DNA of 64,000 bases from an uncultured Parabacteroides sp. (GCA_944325335.1 CALUZR010000010.1:1-64000); one strand, 5' to 3'; shown: positions 7,428 through 17,663, numbered from the stretch's first letter. Translations and numbers: made by a program. Notes: generated by a model not told the origin, from the sequence alone.

Positions 7428-7628
7428 GCACAGCGCTGTCCGCGCGGAGAACAGCCGTGTCCTCCCGCCGGACAGCGCGAACCTCTTTCCCTATCCGCGC
7501 TGGCCGGCTCCGACATCAGCCGCTGACCAGGTGCGACGTCAGCTGCTGTCCTCCCAAGAGATCAGCCGCTGTTCTCCCGATAGGACAGCTGCTGTCCGTG
7601 GAAGGCATCAGCGGCTGTTCGGCGCGGG
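7428..7628 (+). repeat. Array A: nine palindromic tandem units before the fimbrillin gene
   Basis: Nine contiguous units fill the gap between HU-1 and the fimbrillin gene. Units start at 7428, 7449 and 7470 (21 bp each), then 7491, 7514, 7537, 7560, 7583 and 7606 (23 bp each). Most centre on a palindrome of the form CAGCnGCTG; the best is GGACAGCTGCTGTCC (7583-7597). Units 3 and 4 are decayed. A 23-bp period cannot be coding. A lone copy occurs at 4847-4862 beside the invertible-promoter arm. The remaining 64 bp before the next ATG show no promoter consensus. Confidence 0.85.
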
Positions 7629-7692
7629 GATAACCCGACAAAAGATTTATATATGCATATCATTTATTAGTGAAGTAGCTCTTTTATAAAAT

Positions 7693-9288
7693 ATGAATAA
7701 CAACAGACGAAAGAAAACAACCCCTCTTTTTGCCCTCCTTTTCGGCTGGATGCTCGCGGCTTGCTCCGACGACCTCCAGACAGGAAACGGGACGGACGGG
7801 GAAGGCATGGACGCGGACGGCTCGTGGTTCTCGCTTGCCGTCACGCCCTCGACGGGCCATTCGACCCGTGGCAACCCGACGGGCGGCGAACCGGGCGACG
7901 GCTCCGAGGCGGGCTTCGATTACGAGAACCGCATCGACAACCTCCTGGTCCTCTTTTACCAGGCCGACGAGCAGAGCAATGCCCCTGCCGACACGCCCAT
8001 CGACAAGATATTTTACTTCGACCGCGAACGCCTCGAGGGCGATAACCGCACCGAGCCGGTTCCGGTCAATTTGCCTGCCGGCGAGTATGACCTGCTGGTC
8101 GTGACCAATACGGGCGACATCCGCTCTTCGCTCCAAGGCAAGACGTTGGGCGGTATCCGGGATTACCTGCTTACCTCGGCTTGGCAAGAGACGGGCGGTG
8201 CGTATTCCCGCTTCGTTATGACTTCAGATGGACATACGGAGGATAAAGTCACCCTTTGCGGCAACCCGAAGAACGAGCCGGCCAACGCGACCGTCGAAGT
8301 GGAACGCGTGGCGGCACGCATCGATTACCGCGCTAAATCCGCACAGTATAATGTATCGGACAAGACGTATGGACGGGGCAAAGCTGCCATTACGGGCGCT
8401 GTGATCCTGAATAAGATGGCAGCCGGTTCGTATCTCTTGAAGCGGGTAGCGGCTCCGGTCAATGGTTCGCTCACCACCGCTTCGCTCATTACCTATTTAG
8501 GCGATGAACTCCCGACGGAAGGCGGCGTGCAGCGGAATTTCGTGGTCGACCCCTGGACGCTCCACAAGACCCTGGCGAACGTCAGCCGCAATGCCTTTAA
8601 TCCCGCTGCGCCGGGTGCGGGCAACCGTCCAGCTGAAGCGTTGTATGATAATTATTACAATTCCTTGGGTATCCAGTATGAACCGTGGGAAAAGGTGATT
8701 ATGGAAGGCGAGAAGGCAGGCGATTGGTATCGTTTGGGCTATACGATGGAGAATACCTTGAGAAGGGAAGCCCAAGTAGACGCCTACCGTACGATGGTGG
8801 TCTTCCAAGCTCGCTATACACCGGATGGTTACGAAGAGGGTGAGACGTTCTACCGCGTCCGCGACGAAATCTTCCCGACCCGCGCAGAAGCGGAAGCGGC
8901 GGCCGAAGGGACGAATGCCCTGATCCGCACCTACCACAATGGCCTTTGTTACTACGTGTGGCGCGTCCGCCATTCGGACGATGAAGACCCGTCGGAGGAT
9001 GGCATCATGGAGTATGGCATTGTCCGCAACAACATCTACCGCTTGTTGGTTTCGGATATTTACGGCTTAGGCGACGAAGTGCCTTTCCCGCCCGAAGAGC
9101 CGGAAGACCCGGAACCTGAACCCGAACCGGAGCCCGAGCCAACTCCTGACCCGGATCCGGATCCCACGCCAGATCCCGACCCAGACCCGACACCTGACCC
9201 CGATCCCGATCCTAAACCAGTTCAGATAGAGGTCGTGGTGACGGTGGAACCGTGGACTCCATTAGGACAAGAGAATGTTTACTTATAA
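7693..9288 (+). CDS. Mfa1-like fimbrillin (major or minor pilus subunit)
   Basis: The 531-residue product is a lipoprotein precursor (lipobox LAAC, SDDLQ following). The body has the N- and C-terminal transthyretin-like beta domains of type V pilins; the RNNIYRLLVSDIYGLG segment is the conserved late fimbrillin motif. A Pro-rich spacer of Glu-Pro and Asp-Pro repeats (residues about 465-510) precedes the terminal strand VQIEVVVTVEPWTPLG. Precursors of this class are exported as lipoproteins and polymerise after proteolysis (family knowledge). Array A lies just upstream. Confidence 0.85.
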   Translation: MNNNRRKKTTPLFALLFGWMLAACSDDLQTGNGTDGEGMDADGSWFSLAVTPSTGHSTRGNPTGGEPGDGSEAGFDYENRIDNLLVLFYQADEQSNAPADTPIDKIFYFDRERLEGDNRTEPVPVNLPAGEYDLLVVTNTGDIRSSLQGKTLGGIRDYLLTSAWQETGGAYSRFVMTSDGHTEDKVTLCGNPKNEPANATVEVERVAARIDYRAKSAQYNVSDKTYGRGKAAITGAVILNKMAAGSYLLKRVAAPVNGSLTTASLITYLGDELPTEGGVQRNFVVDPWTLHKTLANVSRNAFNPAAPGAGNRPAEALYDNYYNSLGIQYEPWEKVIMEGEKAGDWYRLGYTMENTLRREAQVDAYRTMVVFQARYTPDGYEEGETFYRVRDEIFPTRAEAEAAAEGTNALIRTYHNGLCYYVWRVRHSDDEDPSEDGIMEYGIVRNNIYRLLVSDIYGLGDEVPFPPEEPEDPEPEPEPEPEPTPDPDPDPTPDPDPDPTPDPDPDPKPVQIEVVVTVEPWTPLGQENVYL

Positions 9289-9295
9289 TATAATA

Positions 9296-9373
9296 GGCAC
9301 GGATTTCACGGATGACACGGTTTTTTTAATCAGTGACAATCCAACAAGCCGTGAAATCCGCGTAATCCGTGCC
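9296..9373. repeat. Inverted-repeat element (CACGGAT type), copy 2
   Basis: GGCACGGATTTCACGGATGA and its imperfect complement at 9349-9373 form a long hairpin around about 28 bp. It is the CACGGAT variant of the elements at 1839 and 41043. It lies inside the pilus operon, between the fimbrillin and anchor genes, where it could stabilise or attenuate the transcript. Confidence 0.8.
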
Positions 9374-9403
9374 CAAGACAATACACAAAAACAAGTAAGA
9401 ACA

Positions 9404-10408
9404 ATGAAACTACAACACATATTCAAAACACTTCCGCTCCTGGCCGGTATGATGCTCGGAGCGGCGTCGTGCGACTATATCCACGAGGACCTCGAGCCGT
9501 GCGACCATTTCCTACACTTCAGCTATACTTATAATATGAAGGAAGCGGACGCCTTCGTGCCTGAAATGACGAACCAGGCGACCGCCAAGCAAGTGGAACT
9601 CTTCATCTACGACGAGGCAGGGCAGTTCCTCCGCTCGCAGACCATCTCCGGCGCGGAACTGGAATCGAACCGCATCCAACTCGACTTGGAGCCGGGCACC
9701 TACCAACTGCTCGCTTGGGCAGGACTGAACGATACAGACTATACCTGGACGAAGCCTGCGGCTGATTCCTCGATCGGGGATTGGCAGATGGCCGTGAAAG
9801 AGGAGAACGGCCAAGTCGGCCGCGAACTGCTCGGTTTGTTCCAAGGTTCGCTAAAGCTGGAAATCCCGTCGGATGGCGAGACAGATAATACGCTCCCGAT
9901 GGTGAAGAATACGAACAAGATCCGCCTCGTGTTGATTGATGCGAATGGCGGCACGGAGCTGAAGGCTGAAGACTTTGCCATCTCGGCCACGACGCAGAAC
10001 GGCGACTTGGACGAGGCCAACCAGCCTATCTCGGCAGAGACCATCACGTGGCAGCCCTATTACCAAGCCGTAGAAAGCGTGCAGAGCGCGGACGGCAGCG
10101 TCACTTATCAGGCGGTCTGCGCCGAGCTGAACACGCTCCGCCTCCTGGACGACAGCCCCACGTCGCTCACTTTGCGCTACGCCAAAGAGGATGAAGAACC
10201 CTTCCTGAATGTAAACCTCACCGACCTCCTCTTGCTCACCAAGATGGAATCGCACGACATGGAGGCGCAGGAATACCTCGACCGGCAAGACGAGTACGTC
10301 ATCACGGCCTACCTCGACATGGTGGGCGGCAAGGCGCATTGCCTCGAAATCATTGTAAACGACTGGACCATCCGCTTGGATGATGTGAACTTAGGAAGGG
10401 AGGAATAA
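9404..10408 (+). CDS. Mfa2/FimB-family pilus anchor subunit
   Basis: The 334-residue product is a lipoprotein (MKLQHIFKTLPLLAGMMLGA, lipobox AASC). The diagnostic opening DYIHEDLEPCDHFLHFSYTY and the following NMKEADAF are those of Mfa2/FimB proteins, which hold the pilus base to the outer membrane and limit its length. The frame is open to 9275 but the upstream part is the repeat element, so I start at ATG 9404, which directly precedes the signal peptide. Only 3 bp separate it from the next gene. Confidence 0.88.
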   Translation: MKLQHIFKTLPLLAGMMLGAASCDYIHEDLEPCDHFLHFSYTYNMKEADAFVPEMTNQATAKQVELFIYDEAGQFLRSQTISGAELESNRIQLDLEPGTYQLLAWAGLNDTDYTWTKPAADSSIGDWQMAVKEENGQVGRELLGLFQGSLKLEIPSDGETDNTLPMVKNTNKIRLVLIDANGGTELKAEDFAISATTQNGDLDEANQPISAETITWQPYYQAVESVQSADGSVTYQAVCAELNTLRLLDDSPTSLTLRYAKEDEEPFLNVNLTDLLLLTKMESHDMEAQEYLDRQDEYVITAYLDMVGGKAHCLEIIVNDWTIRLDDVNLGREE

Positions 10409-10411
10409 TAC

Positions 10412-11731
10412 ATGAAGATGCGACATTACTTATTGAGCTGCCTCCTGCTTGTGCTGGGATATAGCCTGACAGCCTGCTCGGAAGATTCCTATATTCCGGG
10501 CGAAGGCGAGCCGGGGCAGCCCGTTTCGATGCAACTGCAAATCGGTATGGCATCGGATGAACCGCTGGGTCCCTTAACCAGGGCAACACTTAATATTGAT
10601 ACAGAGCCACAAGAGGGCGAACTGATCCATTCGCTGAAGGTCTTTATTACTTCGACCGACAACCGCGTGGAGCAAGTCGTTCCCTTTACCTTTACAGAAG
10701 AACAGGACGCAGACATGGAGGCCGGAAATCTGGCAGGATGTACCTCTGATCCCTTCTCCATCCTGACCGGCAGCAAATACATCTACGCCTTTGCAAACTA
10801 CGAAGGTCTTTTAGAGGACTATATTGGGGACATTTCGGAAGGAGACATATTAAACTTGCCTCCTACAATCACCTGGAACGGCGGTGCGGACTGGAAACCC
10901 AGTACAGACAATGGCTTTATCCCGATGAGCGCCAAGGAACCGGTGACGATCAGCCGCAATTCCGATAAAGCAAGCGTCGAATTAGTACGTTTGTTGAGCA
11001 AGCTATACGTATCATTCTACAACACTACGGATAAAGAGGTAACGGTTAGCGATTGGGGTGTTGGTCAGTTTAATAAGACGATTAATCTATTTAGAGGGGA
11101 TAAGATAGCGGAAACGTTAGAAGAAGGCTGGTCTATCCCGACTTCTCCAACAGAAATTACCATTCCGGCAAGAAACAATGACGAGGATGGCGCATCATCT
11201 GACGCTCCATACCTATTCTATGTCAGCGAATCGACCATGGATGGTGGCTTCAAAATCAACGTTACGCAGGGGTCAGAGGAAAAGACGAAATATACGAACC
11301 GCAACGAGATCCCGCGTAACCGCATTTGGCCTTTGGCGATTTACTTCTCTAACTTCTCGCTCCAGATGAAGATCAAATCCGAAAACCCACCGATAGGCGG
11401 CTATCCGACAGTTATGTCTGGCATAAGCAACGACGTGAATTGCTCAATTAAGGGTGGTGGTCCGTTCACTTTAACGCCGACGTTGGAAAGCACTTCAGAC
11501 GAAGCAATGCCCAGTCAGGTTACTTGGAAGATCGTTCCAAACGAAGAAACCGAAAGTTCGCTGCTTGTAAAAAACTTGAAGGTTGAAGGCAATAAGATTA
11601 CCGGTGTGATGGAAGGTGCAGCTACCGAATATGAGTCTTACAGCTTCACGCTTCAAGCCTTGGACGGCGATCGGGTTGTGGCCTCATTTACCGTTACATT
11701 GAAGTTCGAAGACATATTCGAAAACAACTAA
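10412..11731 (+). CDS. Pilus-associated lipoprotein (tip or accessory fimbrillin)
   Basis: The 439-residue product is a lipoprotein (MKMRHYLLSCLLLVLGYSLT, lipobox LTAC). It is beta-rich; the segment PLTRATLNIDTEPQEGELIH and the following SLKVFIT resemble the N-terminal domain of fimbrillin-like minor subunits. The last 110 residues look like an Ig-like domain (GGGPFTLTPTLESTSDEAMP). Tight coupling to the anchor gene suggests a tip or accessory subunit. I do not recognise a precise family. Confidence 0.65.
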   Translation: MKMRHYLLSCLLLVLGYSLTACSEDSYIPGEGEPGQPVSMQLQIGMASDEPLGPLTRATLNIDTEPQEGELIHSLKVFITSTDNRVEQVVPFTFTEEQDADMEAGNLAGCTSDPFSILTGSKYIYAFANYEGLLEDYIGDISEGDILNLPPTITWNGGADWKPSTDNGFIPMSAKEPVTISRNSDKASVELVRLLSKLYVSFYNTTDKEVTVSDWGVGQFNKTINLFRGDKIAETLEEGWSIPTSPTEITIPARNNDEDGASSDAPYLFYVSESTMDGGFKINVTQGSEEKTKYTNRNEIPRNRIWPLAIYFSNFSLQMKIKSENPPIGGYPTVMSGISNDVNCSIKGGGPFTLTPTLESTSDEAMPSQVTWKIVPNEETESSLLVKNLKVEGNKITGVMEGAATEYESYSFTLQALDGDRVVASFTVTLKFEDIFENN

Positions 11732-11766
11732 CATAGGATATAAACAATCACATAAAGATAGCATTT

Positions 11767-14700
11767 ATGAAAAAGAAAAGACAACATCATATAGGTATGC
11801 GCCTACTGCTCCTCTCGTTATTGCTGGCGATAACGGGAAGCAGCGCGTGGGGAGAAGAATATACAATTATTCCAGACGATGATACAGAGATTCCTATATG
11901 GGAAGAGAATGTATACGTTAAACCTGGAGAGAATATTACTTTGTTCGTATGGGAAATGAAGCAACATGGAGAAGATAATCCTCCGTACCGATGGTATAGA
12001 CGTTGGTATCTGGATACAGGAAGTACGGGAACAATAGCCAAAATAGACACACAACAGGGATTAGAGCAAGCCGTTGATGATTCTTTTTTCTGGCACCATA
12101 AACTCCATTTAAGCGATGGAGCTACAGAATCTTCAAATAATGCGAATGGACAAGAGGCCGAAAGAGCCGCCCAAATAAAGTATACAATGCCCCAAGATGC
12201 AGATGAGAACTTTGTGGCTACGGTGATTTGCGACATCAGTATCAATGACGATGGTTCACTGGATAAAACCAACCATACACTTACAGAACCGACATTGTCT
12301 AAACGCTACAAATTCATCATCCGTCCGGCTTCCGTTATTGCCAACCAAATAAAAGACGGACCGGAAAAGTATACGATAGAGACGCCTCATGGCACAAAGC
12401 ATGTAAACCTGCAAATGGCGTTATCATCTGAAAACTATTATTGGTACGGTGATGATAATACCTTACAATCAAGCACAGAGGGAAAGCTCTACTATCAAGT
12501 CGGCGAAACTGGAAGTAGAATGGTTGGTAAAGATGGTGATACTGATATAACCAACAGCCCCCTCATTAGTATTGATTTTCTACCAGGTCTGACCGAAGAA
12601 ACGACTGTTTACGTATATGGAGATGAAACGACGGATACGAAACTGGCAGAATTCACCCTCATTCCACAAGAAAAAGCAGGCTTTAAATTTGAAGAAACGC
12701 TAAAGAATAATGAAAAGACTTATGCCTATCGTATGCCTATCAGCCATCCGGAATTATTCGAAGAAATAGGATATTATGATTTTGACTTGGGTGAGGTATC
12801 AAATGATCTTGAAAACAAAAACGCAGGTCCAAATCCTATGGATCCATCCATTACTTCCTATGCTTTCGTTTATCCACTGAAAGCTTCCATATCTGATAAA
12901 GTTGTACCTTATCAGAATCAATACGGATTGTACCGTACAGCCATGTTAGATAACGTTAGTGATACGAATACAGAAGTAATAATGAGCGATGGAACAACTA
13001 AGAAAACATATAAGTGGTATCTTCCTGATGGAACAAAAGCAATTTACGATCGTACTTATATGAATTCCCCCACAAATGATAAGAAATATGGGTACTTCTA
13101 TTATATTGATGCTTCTTTGGAGGCCGGGCGTATCGTGAATGTCCCTATTACGGGATATATTTGCGGAGGAACCGAATTGGTCGTTACGGCATGGATTAAT
13201 AATATGACTTCAAGTGTGGATATAACCGTTCCGAATATCAACATGTACCTGGTTGGGGAAAACACCGATCTAGACGGCAATGTAACAAAATCTGAGATAT
13301 TGCATCGCTTCTCTTCCGGAAATTCAATTGCCGAATTGGGTAAATGGCAGCAACTGTATTATCGTGTCACGCTTCCTTTCGATGCAGTAAGTAAATACAG
13401 TTCCTATCGTCTGGAAGTGGTAAACAACGCCTTAAATTCGAACGGTAACGACTTCGCCATCGACGACGTCCGCATCTTCCGTACCGTTCCGCGTGCCGAG
13501 GCTCGGCAAGGCAACTCCCTCTGCGACGAAGAGGTATCGGAAATCAGCATCAGCATGGATTATGAGAAGCTGCTCACAATGCTGGGGCTGCATGAAGATG
13601 AAGATGTACCAGTAGAAGTACAACCTTCTAAAGATGTATGGGATAAGGTCGAAGATCTCGAAGACGTTACAGATAAAACCACATACCGCAAGGTGCAGTA
13701 CTGGGTATATAGCATCTCGGATGAATGGAAAACGGCAAGTGATTTGGAAAACAAATATATGATCGACAAAGATGAAACTTCAGGTAAATTAACAGATCAA
13801 GAGCTGTATATCTCAGACCAGGCAGAAGGCGGAGAAGCTACCTATCGGCTGAATTACGATGTATTAGACCGCATTCAAGAGATACGCATCCATAAAGAAA
13901 CAAGCCAAATCTTTGAGGATTGCTTCAAAGCGGCAAATCTATTCTATGATGTAAAAGAGGATGAACAGTCTGATTCAGGTACTGCCATTATTTCTACGGT
14001 TACTACCAATATGCATAATGAAGGTTATACCACAGATCCCTTGGCGGCTTATACCGACGAAGGCACGGTTATTTTCCAGAATGTGGGTTTCCCAGACAAA
14101 GGTGGTGCCGAAAGCGACTTCTATATTATCTATATACCTACAGAAGCAAACGTAGAATCCGGATTCCAGAACTTGAACGACCGATGCAGTATGGTAACTC
14201 CATTCAAATTGAAGAAGGCGGAAGATATTGTGACGGTAGTTGATGAAAAAAATACTGATACGGAGATGGACATTGACGACATAGAAGGAGGAAATACATA
14301 CAAATTAACCGGGCACTTCTCGGCACGCACAAGTATTGATGCCGCCCCAGAAGAAGTTGAAAAAGCTACTTTCGACTGGTTCTTTGGCTCACGGACTGAT
14401 TTCGAAAACCCAGCGAGAGGCATCGAATACAATGGAAAAAAGATTTCTATACAAGAGGCATTGGAAGAGTATCATGCATCTGTCACACCCCCACATTCAC
14501 TGGATATCTTAACAGCTTTACAAAATAGATTCGGGGAGGAAAACGTGAAAGAATGGAAAGATAAAGACGATCCAACAAGCACCACATTAAATGCCAGCAA
14601 AGTAAAGCTCATCCTACATGCAAAAGAGATAATGATTAAAACGGAAGAAGGGTTGAACAATATGCCTCTGGTGGTTACACCGAATCCATCTACTTATGAA

Positions 14701-17220
14701 GACCTTACTGGGGATGAAGGAGACGGCCTGCTTTATTGCGTTGCCCCACGTGAGATGTGGTTGGGCGGCAAAACCCAGATCGTACCGGGCGACCCGGACA
14801 TTCCCAAATTAGCCGACTATTGGTATGTTCGCTTAGGCATGGGACAAATTAAGGATATGATTGGAGACGAGAATGAGGGAAGCGCTACACAGTTACGTAT
14901 TCCAATCTACGATATCACACCAGCCAACGACACTACACGTGACTTCCAAATAATAGAAGGCAACACAGGTATTCAAGTTGTAGACACAAACGACGAGGCT
15001 TATCAAGAAAGCAGTGAGACTGAAAACCCAGAGGGTCCAAGCGACGAAGCAGAAGGACAAAATATAGTGGCCAACATCACCAAATTGGAAATTCCCCAAA
15101 CAGGTGAAATGGCATGGAATAATGCTTTCGTGGAAATCCAATTCAAAAAGAACGCCATGAAGTTCCGCGAAGGTTTCGAGTATACATTGCGTATTCCATT
15201 TGGAGAAGAAATCACAATAGATAGTAGCGACGAAGAGAACACAAAATTGCTGGAAGGCACCTTCGATCTCCGCCTCAAAATCGTCCCAGAATATGTGGTA
15301 TGGACCGGTAGCGAAAATGAAAAACGGAACTGGAACAACGACGGGCTTTGGAGACGTGCTACTTCTACTGATTTATACGACGAAGACAATAGTCGTGCCG
15401 AGAAATACCACGGGGATGAACATTATGACGATGCCTACGCCCCGATGTACTTCACCAACGTCATTATCCAGAATGGCGAGAATGGCGCCTACTCTGCTTA
15501 TCCCTATCTCTATAAACTGGAAGGAAAGAATGCTGATAGTGAACACAAAATAGCAGGATTGCTTGCCATGGATGTTCCTACAGACCTAAAGAGTATAATC
15601 GGTGAAGCTACAGACTACATCGAATACGACTTGATGGTTGATCCTCGATATGAAAAAGTATATGGGACAACTAAAAATAAAGGCATTGATGCCTATACTT
15701 GCGTCCGCTTCTACGGCAACCGCTGCGACTCGATCCACTTCAAGCCGGAGACAGAGTTGCTCCACGCCGAATACTTGGCATACGAACATGCCTCGATCGA
15801 TTATGAACTGGATCCGAACCGCTGGTACACCTTGGCATCTCCGCTGCAAGGCGTAGTGGCTGGCGATATGTATTTGCCTAAGAAAGAGAACAAGGTGAAC
15901 ACATCATACGCCCGCCAAGAAACGCCGCTGTTCGAGGCCATCACCTTTAGCACAGATAACTACTCCCGTTGGGACCCGGCAGTCTATATGCGCGGTTGGG
16001 ATAAATCGGACGAAGGTACCGTAGTAACTCCCGATGGAGAAGGTATCAAGTATGCGTTAGAAGGCTCTTGGAGCAACCTATATAATAAGGTAGACGAACC
16101 TTTCACGCCGGGCACTGGATTCTCGATTGGTGTGGATGTTACAATGGAAAATGAAGATGATAAAGTTATGTTCCGTTTGCCGAAGGCGGATACGAAGTAT
16201 GATTACTATTCGCAAGGAGACACAGATCCAGGAAATACAGTAGAAAATATCTCTCGAACGAATGCTGGTAAGCTAATAGATATAGCCTTTCTAACTCTTC
16301 CAGATGCAACGGAAGCCAATGGCCATAGACTTATCGGTAACCCGTTCATGGCTCATTTGGATATGAAGGAAGTACTTGGCAATGATGGTGCTTATTATAT
16401 TTTAGGTGAAGATGGAACAGAAACGACTATCTATGGTACCGAATACTCTATATCAACAAATACAGACAACAATAATAAAGTTGCTCCGTTGCAATCCTTC
16501 ATCACAGATAAGTCGATTACATTCACAAACGACATGCAAACAACAGCAACAAGTGGTAAACCGACACTCCGTGCTGCTACCAAGTCCTTGCCCGAAATCC
16601 GCCTCACGGCTGAACGGGACGGCAAACGCGGTACGACGGTCGTAGCTTATCTTCCTGCAGCTTCAGAGAATTACTTGCAGGGTGAGGATGCAATGCTGCT
16701 TGCCGACAAAGAGCAGAACGCGCCGCAAATCTATACGCTCTCGGCCAACAACCGGATGCTGGCTATCAACCTGACGGAAACGATAGAGGATATTCCTGTG
16801 GGCATCTACGGGACGGACGAAAGCCCGGTAGTACTCCACGTCCAGACTTCGGGCGAGTGGGGCGACGCAGTTCTCTACGATAAGGAACTGAAGAAGAGCT
16901 ACCCGTTGCAGGGAGACGTGACGCTGAACGTACCTGGCAACACCAGCGGCCGTTACTTCCTCCGTGCCGGCACGCCGACTGCCAACGAGACAATCGCGAC
17001 GGGTGATATCCAGATCTATTCGCTCTCGGGCAACCGGGTAATGGTCACTGCCACCACGCCGCTGAAAGACATCCGCGTCTACGACATGGGCGGCGCCGTA
17101 GTGAAACACGTGAAGGCCGGAGTCTGCAGCTTCGAGCTCTACCTGGCGAACGGTATCTATGTAGTCACGGCCGAGAATGCGGAGGGCGAGACGGATACAG
17201 CGAAAGTCGTAGTAAGATAA
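11767..17220 (+). CDS. Very large surface protein with type IX-like C-terminal domain
   Basis: The 1817-residue product has a signal peptide without lipobox (ending near SSAWGEE) and no membrane segment. It is acidic, beta-rich and Tyr/Thr/Asp-rich, with no catalytic motif seen. The last 70 residues (IQIYSLSGNRVMVTATTPLK, then IRVYDMGGAVV, then LANGIYVVTAE and TAKVVVR) match the type A sorting-domain pattern of type IX secretion cargo. As the last gene of the pilus operon it may be an adhesin at the tip or a co-regulated surface protein. A terminator follows 66 bp later. Confidence 0.75.
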   Translation: MKKKRQHHIGMRLLLLSLLLAITGSSAWGEEYTIIPDDDTEIPIWEENVYVKPGENITLFVWEMKQHGEDNPPYRWYRRWYLDTGSTGTIAKIDTQQGLEQAVDDSFFWHHKLHLSDGATESSNNANGQEAERAAQIKYTMPQDADENFVATVICDISINDDGSLDKTNHTLTEPTLSKRYKFIIRPASVIANQIKDGPEKYTIETPHGTKHVNLQMALSSENYYWYGDDNTLQSSTEGKLYYQVGETGSRMVGKDGDTDITNSPLISIDFLPGLTEETTVYVYGDETTDTKLAEFTLIPQEKAGFKFEETLKNNEKTYAYRMPISHPELFEEIGYYDFDLGEVSNDLENKNAGPNPMDPSITSYAFVYPLKASISDKVVPYQNQYGLYRTAMLDNVSDTNTEVIMSDGTTKKTYKWYLPDGTKAIYDRTYMNSPTNDKKYGYFYYIDASLEAGRIVNVPITGYICGGTELVVTAWINNMTSSVDITVPNINMYLVGENTDLDGNVTKSEILHRFSSGNSIAELGKWQQLYYRVTLPFDAVSKYSSYRLEVVNNALNSNGNDFAIDDVRIFRTVPRAEARQGNSLCDEEVSEISISMDYEKLLTMLGLHEDEDVPVEVQPSKDVWDKVEDLEDVTDKTTYRKVQYWVYSISDEWKTASDLENKYMIDKDETSGKLTDQELYISDQAEGGEATYRLNYDVLDRIQEIRIHKETSQIFEDCFKAANLFYDVKEDEQSDSGTAIISTVTTNMHNEGYTTDPLAAYTDEGTVIFQNVGFPDKGGAESDFYIIYIPTEANVESGFQNLNDRCSMVTPFKLKKAEDIVTVVDEKNTDTEMDIDDIEGGNTYKLTGHFSARTSIDAAPEEVEKATFDWFFGSRTDFENPARGIEYNGKKISIQEALEEYHASVTPPHSLDILTALQNRFGEENVKEWKDKDDPTSTTLNASKVKLILHAKEIMIKTEEGLNNMPLVVTPNPSTYEDLTGDEGDGLLYCVAPREMWLGGKTQIVPGDPDIPKLADYWYVRLGMGQIKDMIGDENEGSATQLRIPIYDITPANDTTRDFQIIEGNTGIQVVDTNDEAYQESSETENPEGPSDEAEGQNIVANITKLEIPQTGEMAWNNAFVEIQFKKNAMKFREGFEYTLRIPFGEEITIDSSDEENTKLLEGTFDLRLKIVPEYVVWTGSENEKRNWNNDGLWRRATSTDLYDEDNSRAEKYHGDEHYDDAYAPMYFTNVIIQNGENGAYSAYPYLYKLEGKNADSEHKIAGLLAMDVPTDLKSIIGEATDYIEYDLMVDPRYEKVYGTTKNKGIDAYTCVRFYGNRCDSIHFKPETELLHAEYLAYEHASIDYELDPNRWYTLASPLQGVVAGDMYLPKKENKVNTSYARQETPLFEAITFSTDNYSRWDPAVYMRGWDKSDEGTVVTPDGEGIKYALEGSWSNLYNKVDEPFTPGTGFSIGVDVTMENEDDKVMFRLPKADTKYDYYSQGDTDPGNTVENISRTNAGKLIDIAFLTLPDATEANGHRLIGNPFMAHLDMKEVLGNDGAYYILGEDGTETTIYGTEYSISTNTDNNNKVAPLQSFITDKSITFTNDMQTTATSGKPTLRAATKSLPEIRLTAERDGKRGTTVVAYLPAASENYLQGEDAMLLADKEQNAPQIYTLSANNRMLAINLTETIEDIPVGIYGTDESPVVLHVQTSGEWGDAVLYDKELKKSYPLQGDVTLNVPGNTSGRYFLRAGTPTANETIATGDIQIYSLSGNRVMVTATTPLKDIRVYDMGGAVVKHVKAGVCSFELYLANGIYVVTAENAEGETDTAKVVVR

Positions 17221-17286
17221 AGTATGTAATTAAAGAGTTTAGGCCGATGCGATATCGCCCTCCAATTAAGTTTTATTAGTGAAATG

Positions 17287-17312
17287 CCCCGGGCTTCGGC
17301 TCGGGGTTTTTT
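17287..17312 (+). terminator. Terminator of the pilus operon
   Basis: CCCCGGGC-TTCG-GCTCGGGG, an 8-bp stem with one G.U pair and a UUCG loop, is followed by six T. It closes the transcript from 4938 onward. Confidence 0.9.
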
Positions 17313-17323
17313 GTTGGACAATC

Positions 17324-17405
17324 TTTTCATTCATCCACAGGCTGGTGTTTCACCGAAAAACCGTATCTTTGCGGTATCTTAACTAAATAATAGGAGAAAT
17401 AAGGT
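17324..17405 (+). promoter_or_regulatory. Leader of toxin-antitoxin module 1 (duplicated)
   Basis: Contains palindrome GGTGTTTCACC (17344-17354), an operator candidate, and TATCTTTG (17364-17371) as -7 box. The stretch 17324-17424, running into the first seven codons, is repeated at 18321-18421 with a single difference. Confidence 0.65.
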
Positions 17406-17663
17406 ATGGAAACGACGATGAGACCAGAAACACAGCAACTACTGGACACCGCATTAGCACTTCCGCGCGAACAACGGCGGTGGGTACGGAACCAAGCCCA
17501 ACGGCGCGCTTGCGAAGAGCAAGGGAGGCACTTTATGACAGAAGAAGAGTTCCTTGATGATCTTAGGCAAGCGTTCGAGGAATTTAAGCTCATGCAGAAA
17601 GGCAAGCTAAGATGCATTCCTGCAAAGGATTTGGATAAATGGTTGAAGGAACATGCCGTATGA
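17406..17663 (+). CDS. Antitoxin-like protein of module 1
   Basis: The 85-residue product starts METTMRPETQQLLDTALALP. Its C-terminal half (MTEEEFLDDLRQAFEEFKLM and the Lys-rich tail ending in LDKWLKEHAV) has the amphipathic helix plus flexible tail usual for antitoxins that wrap a RelE/ParE-like toxin. It overlaps the toxin start by ATGA, a typical toxin-antitoxin arrangement. No DNA-binding domain is obvious, though the GGTGTTTCACC palindrome in the leader suggests autoregulation. Confidence 0.65.
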   Translation: METTMRPETQQLLDTALALPREQRRWVRNQAQRRACEEQGRHFMTEEEFLDDLRQAFEEFKLMQKGKLRCIPAKDLDKWLKEHAV

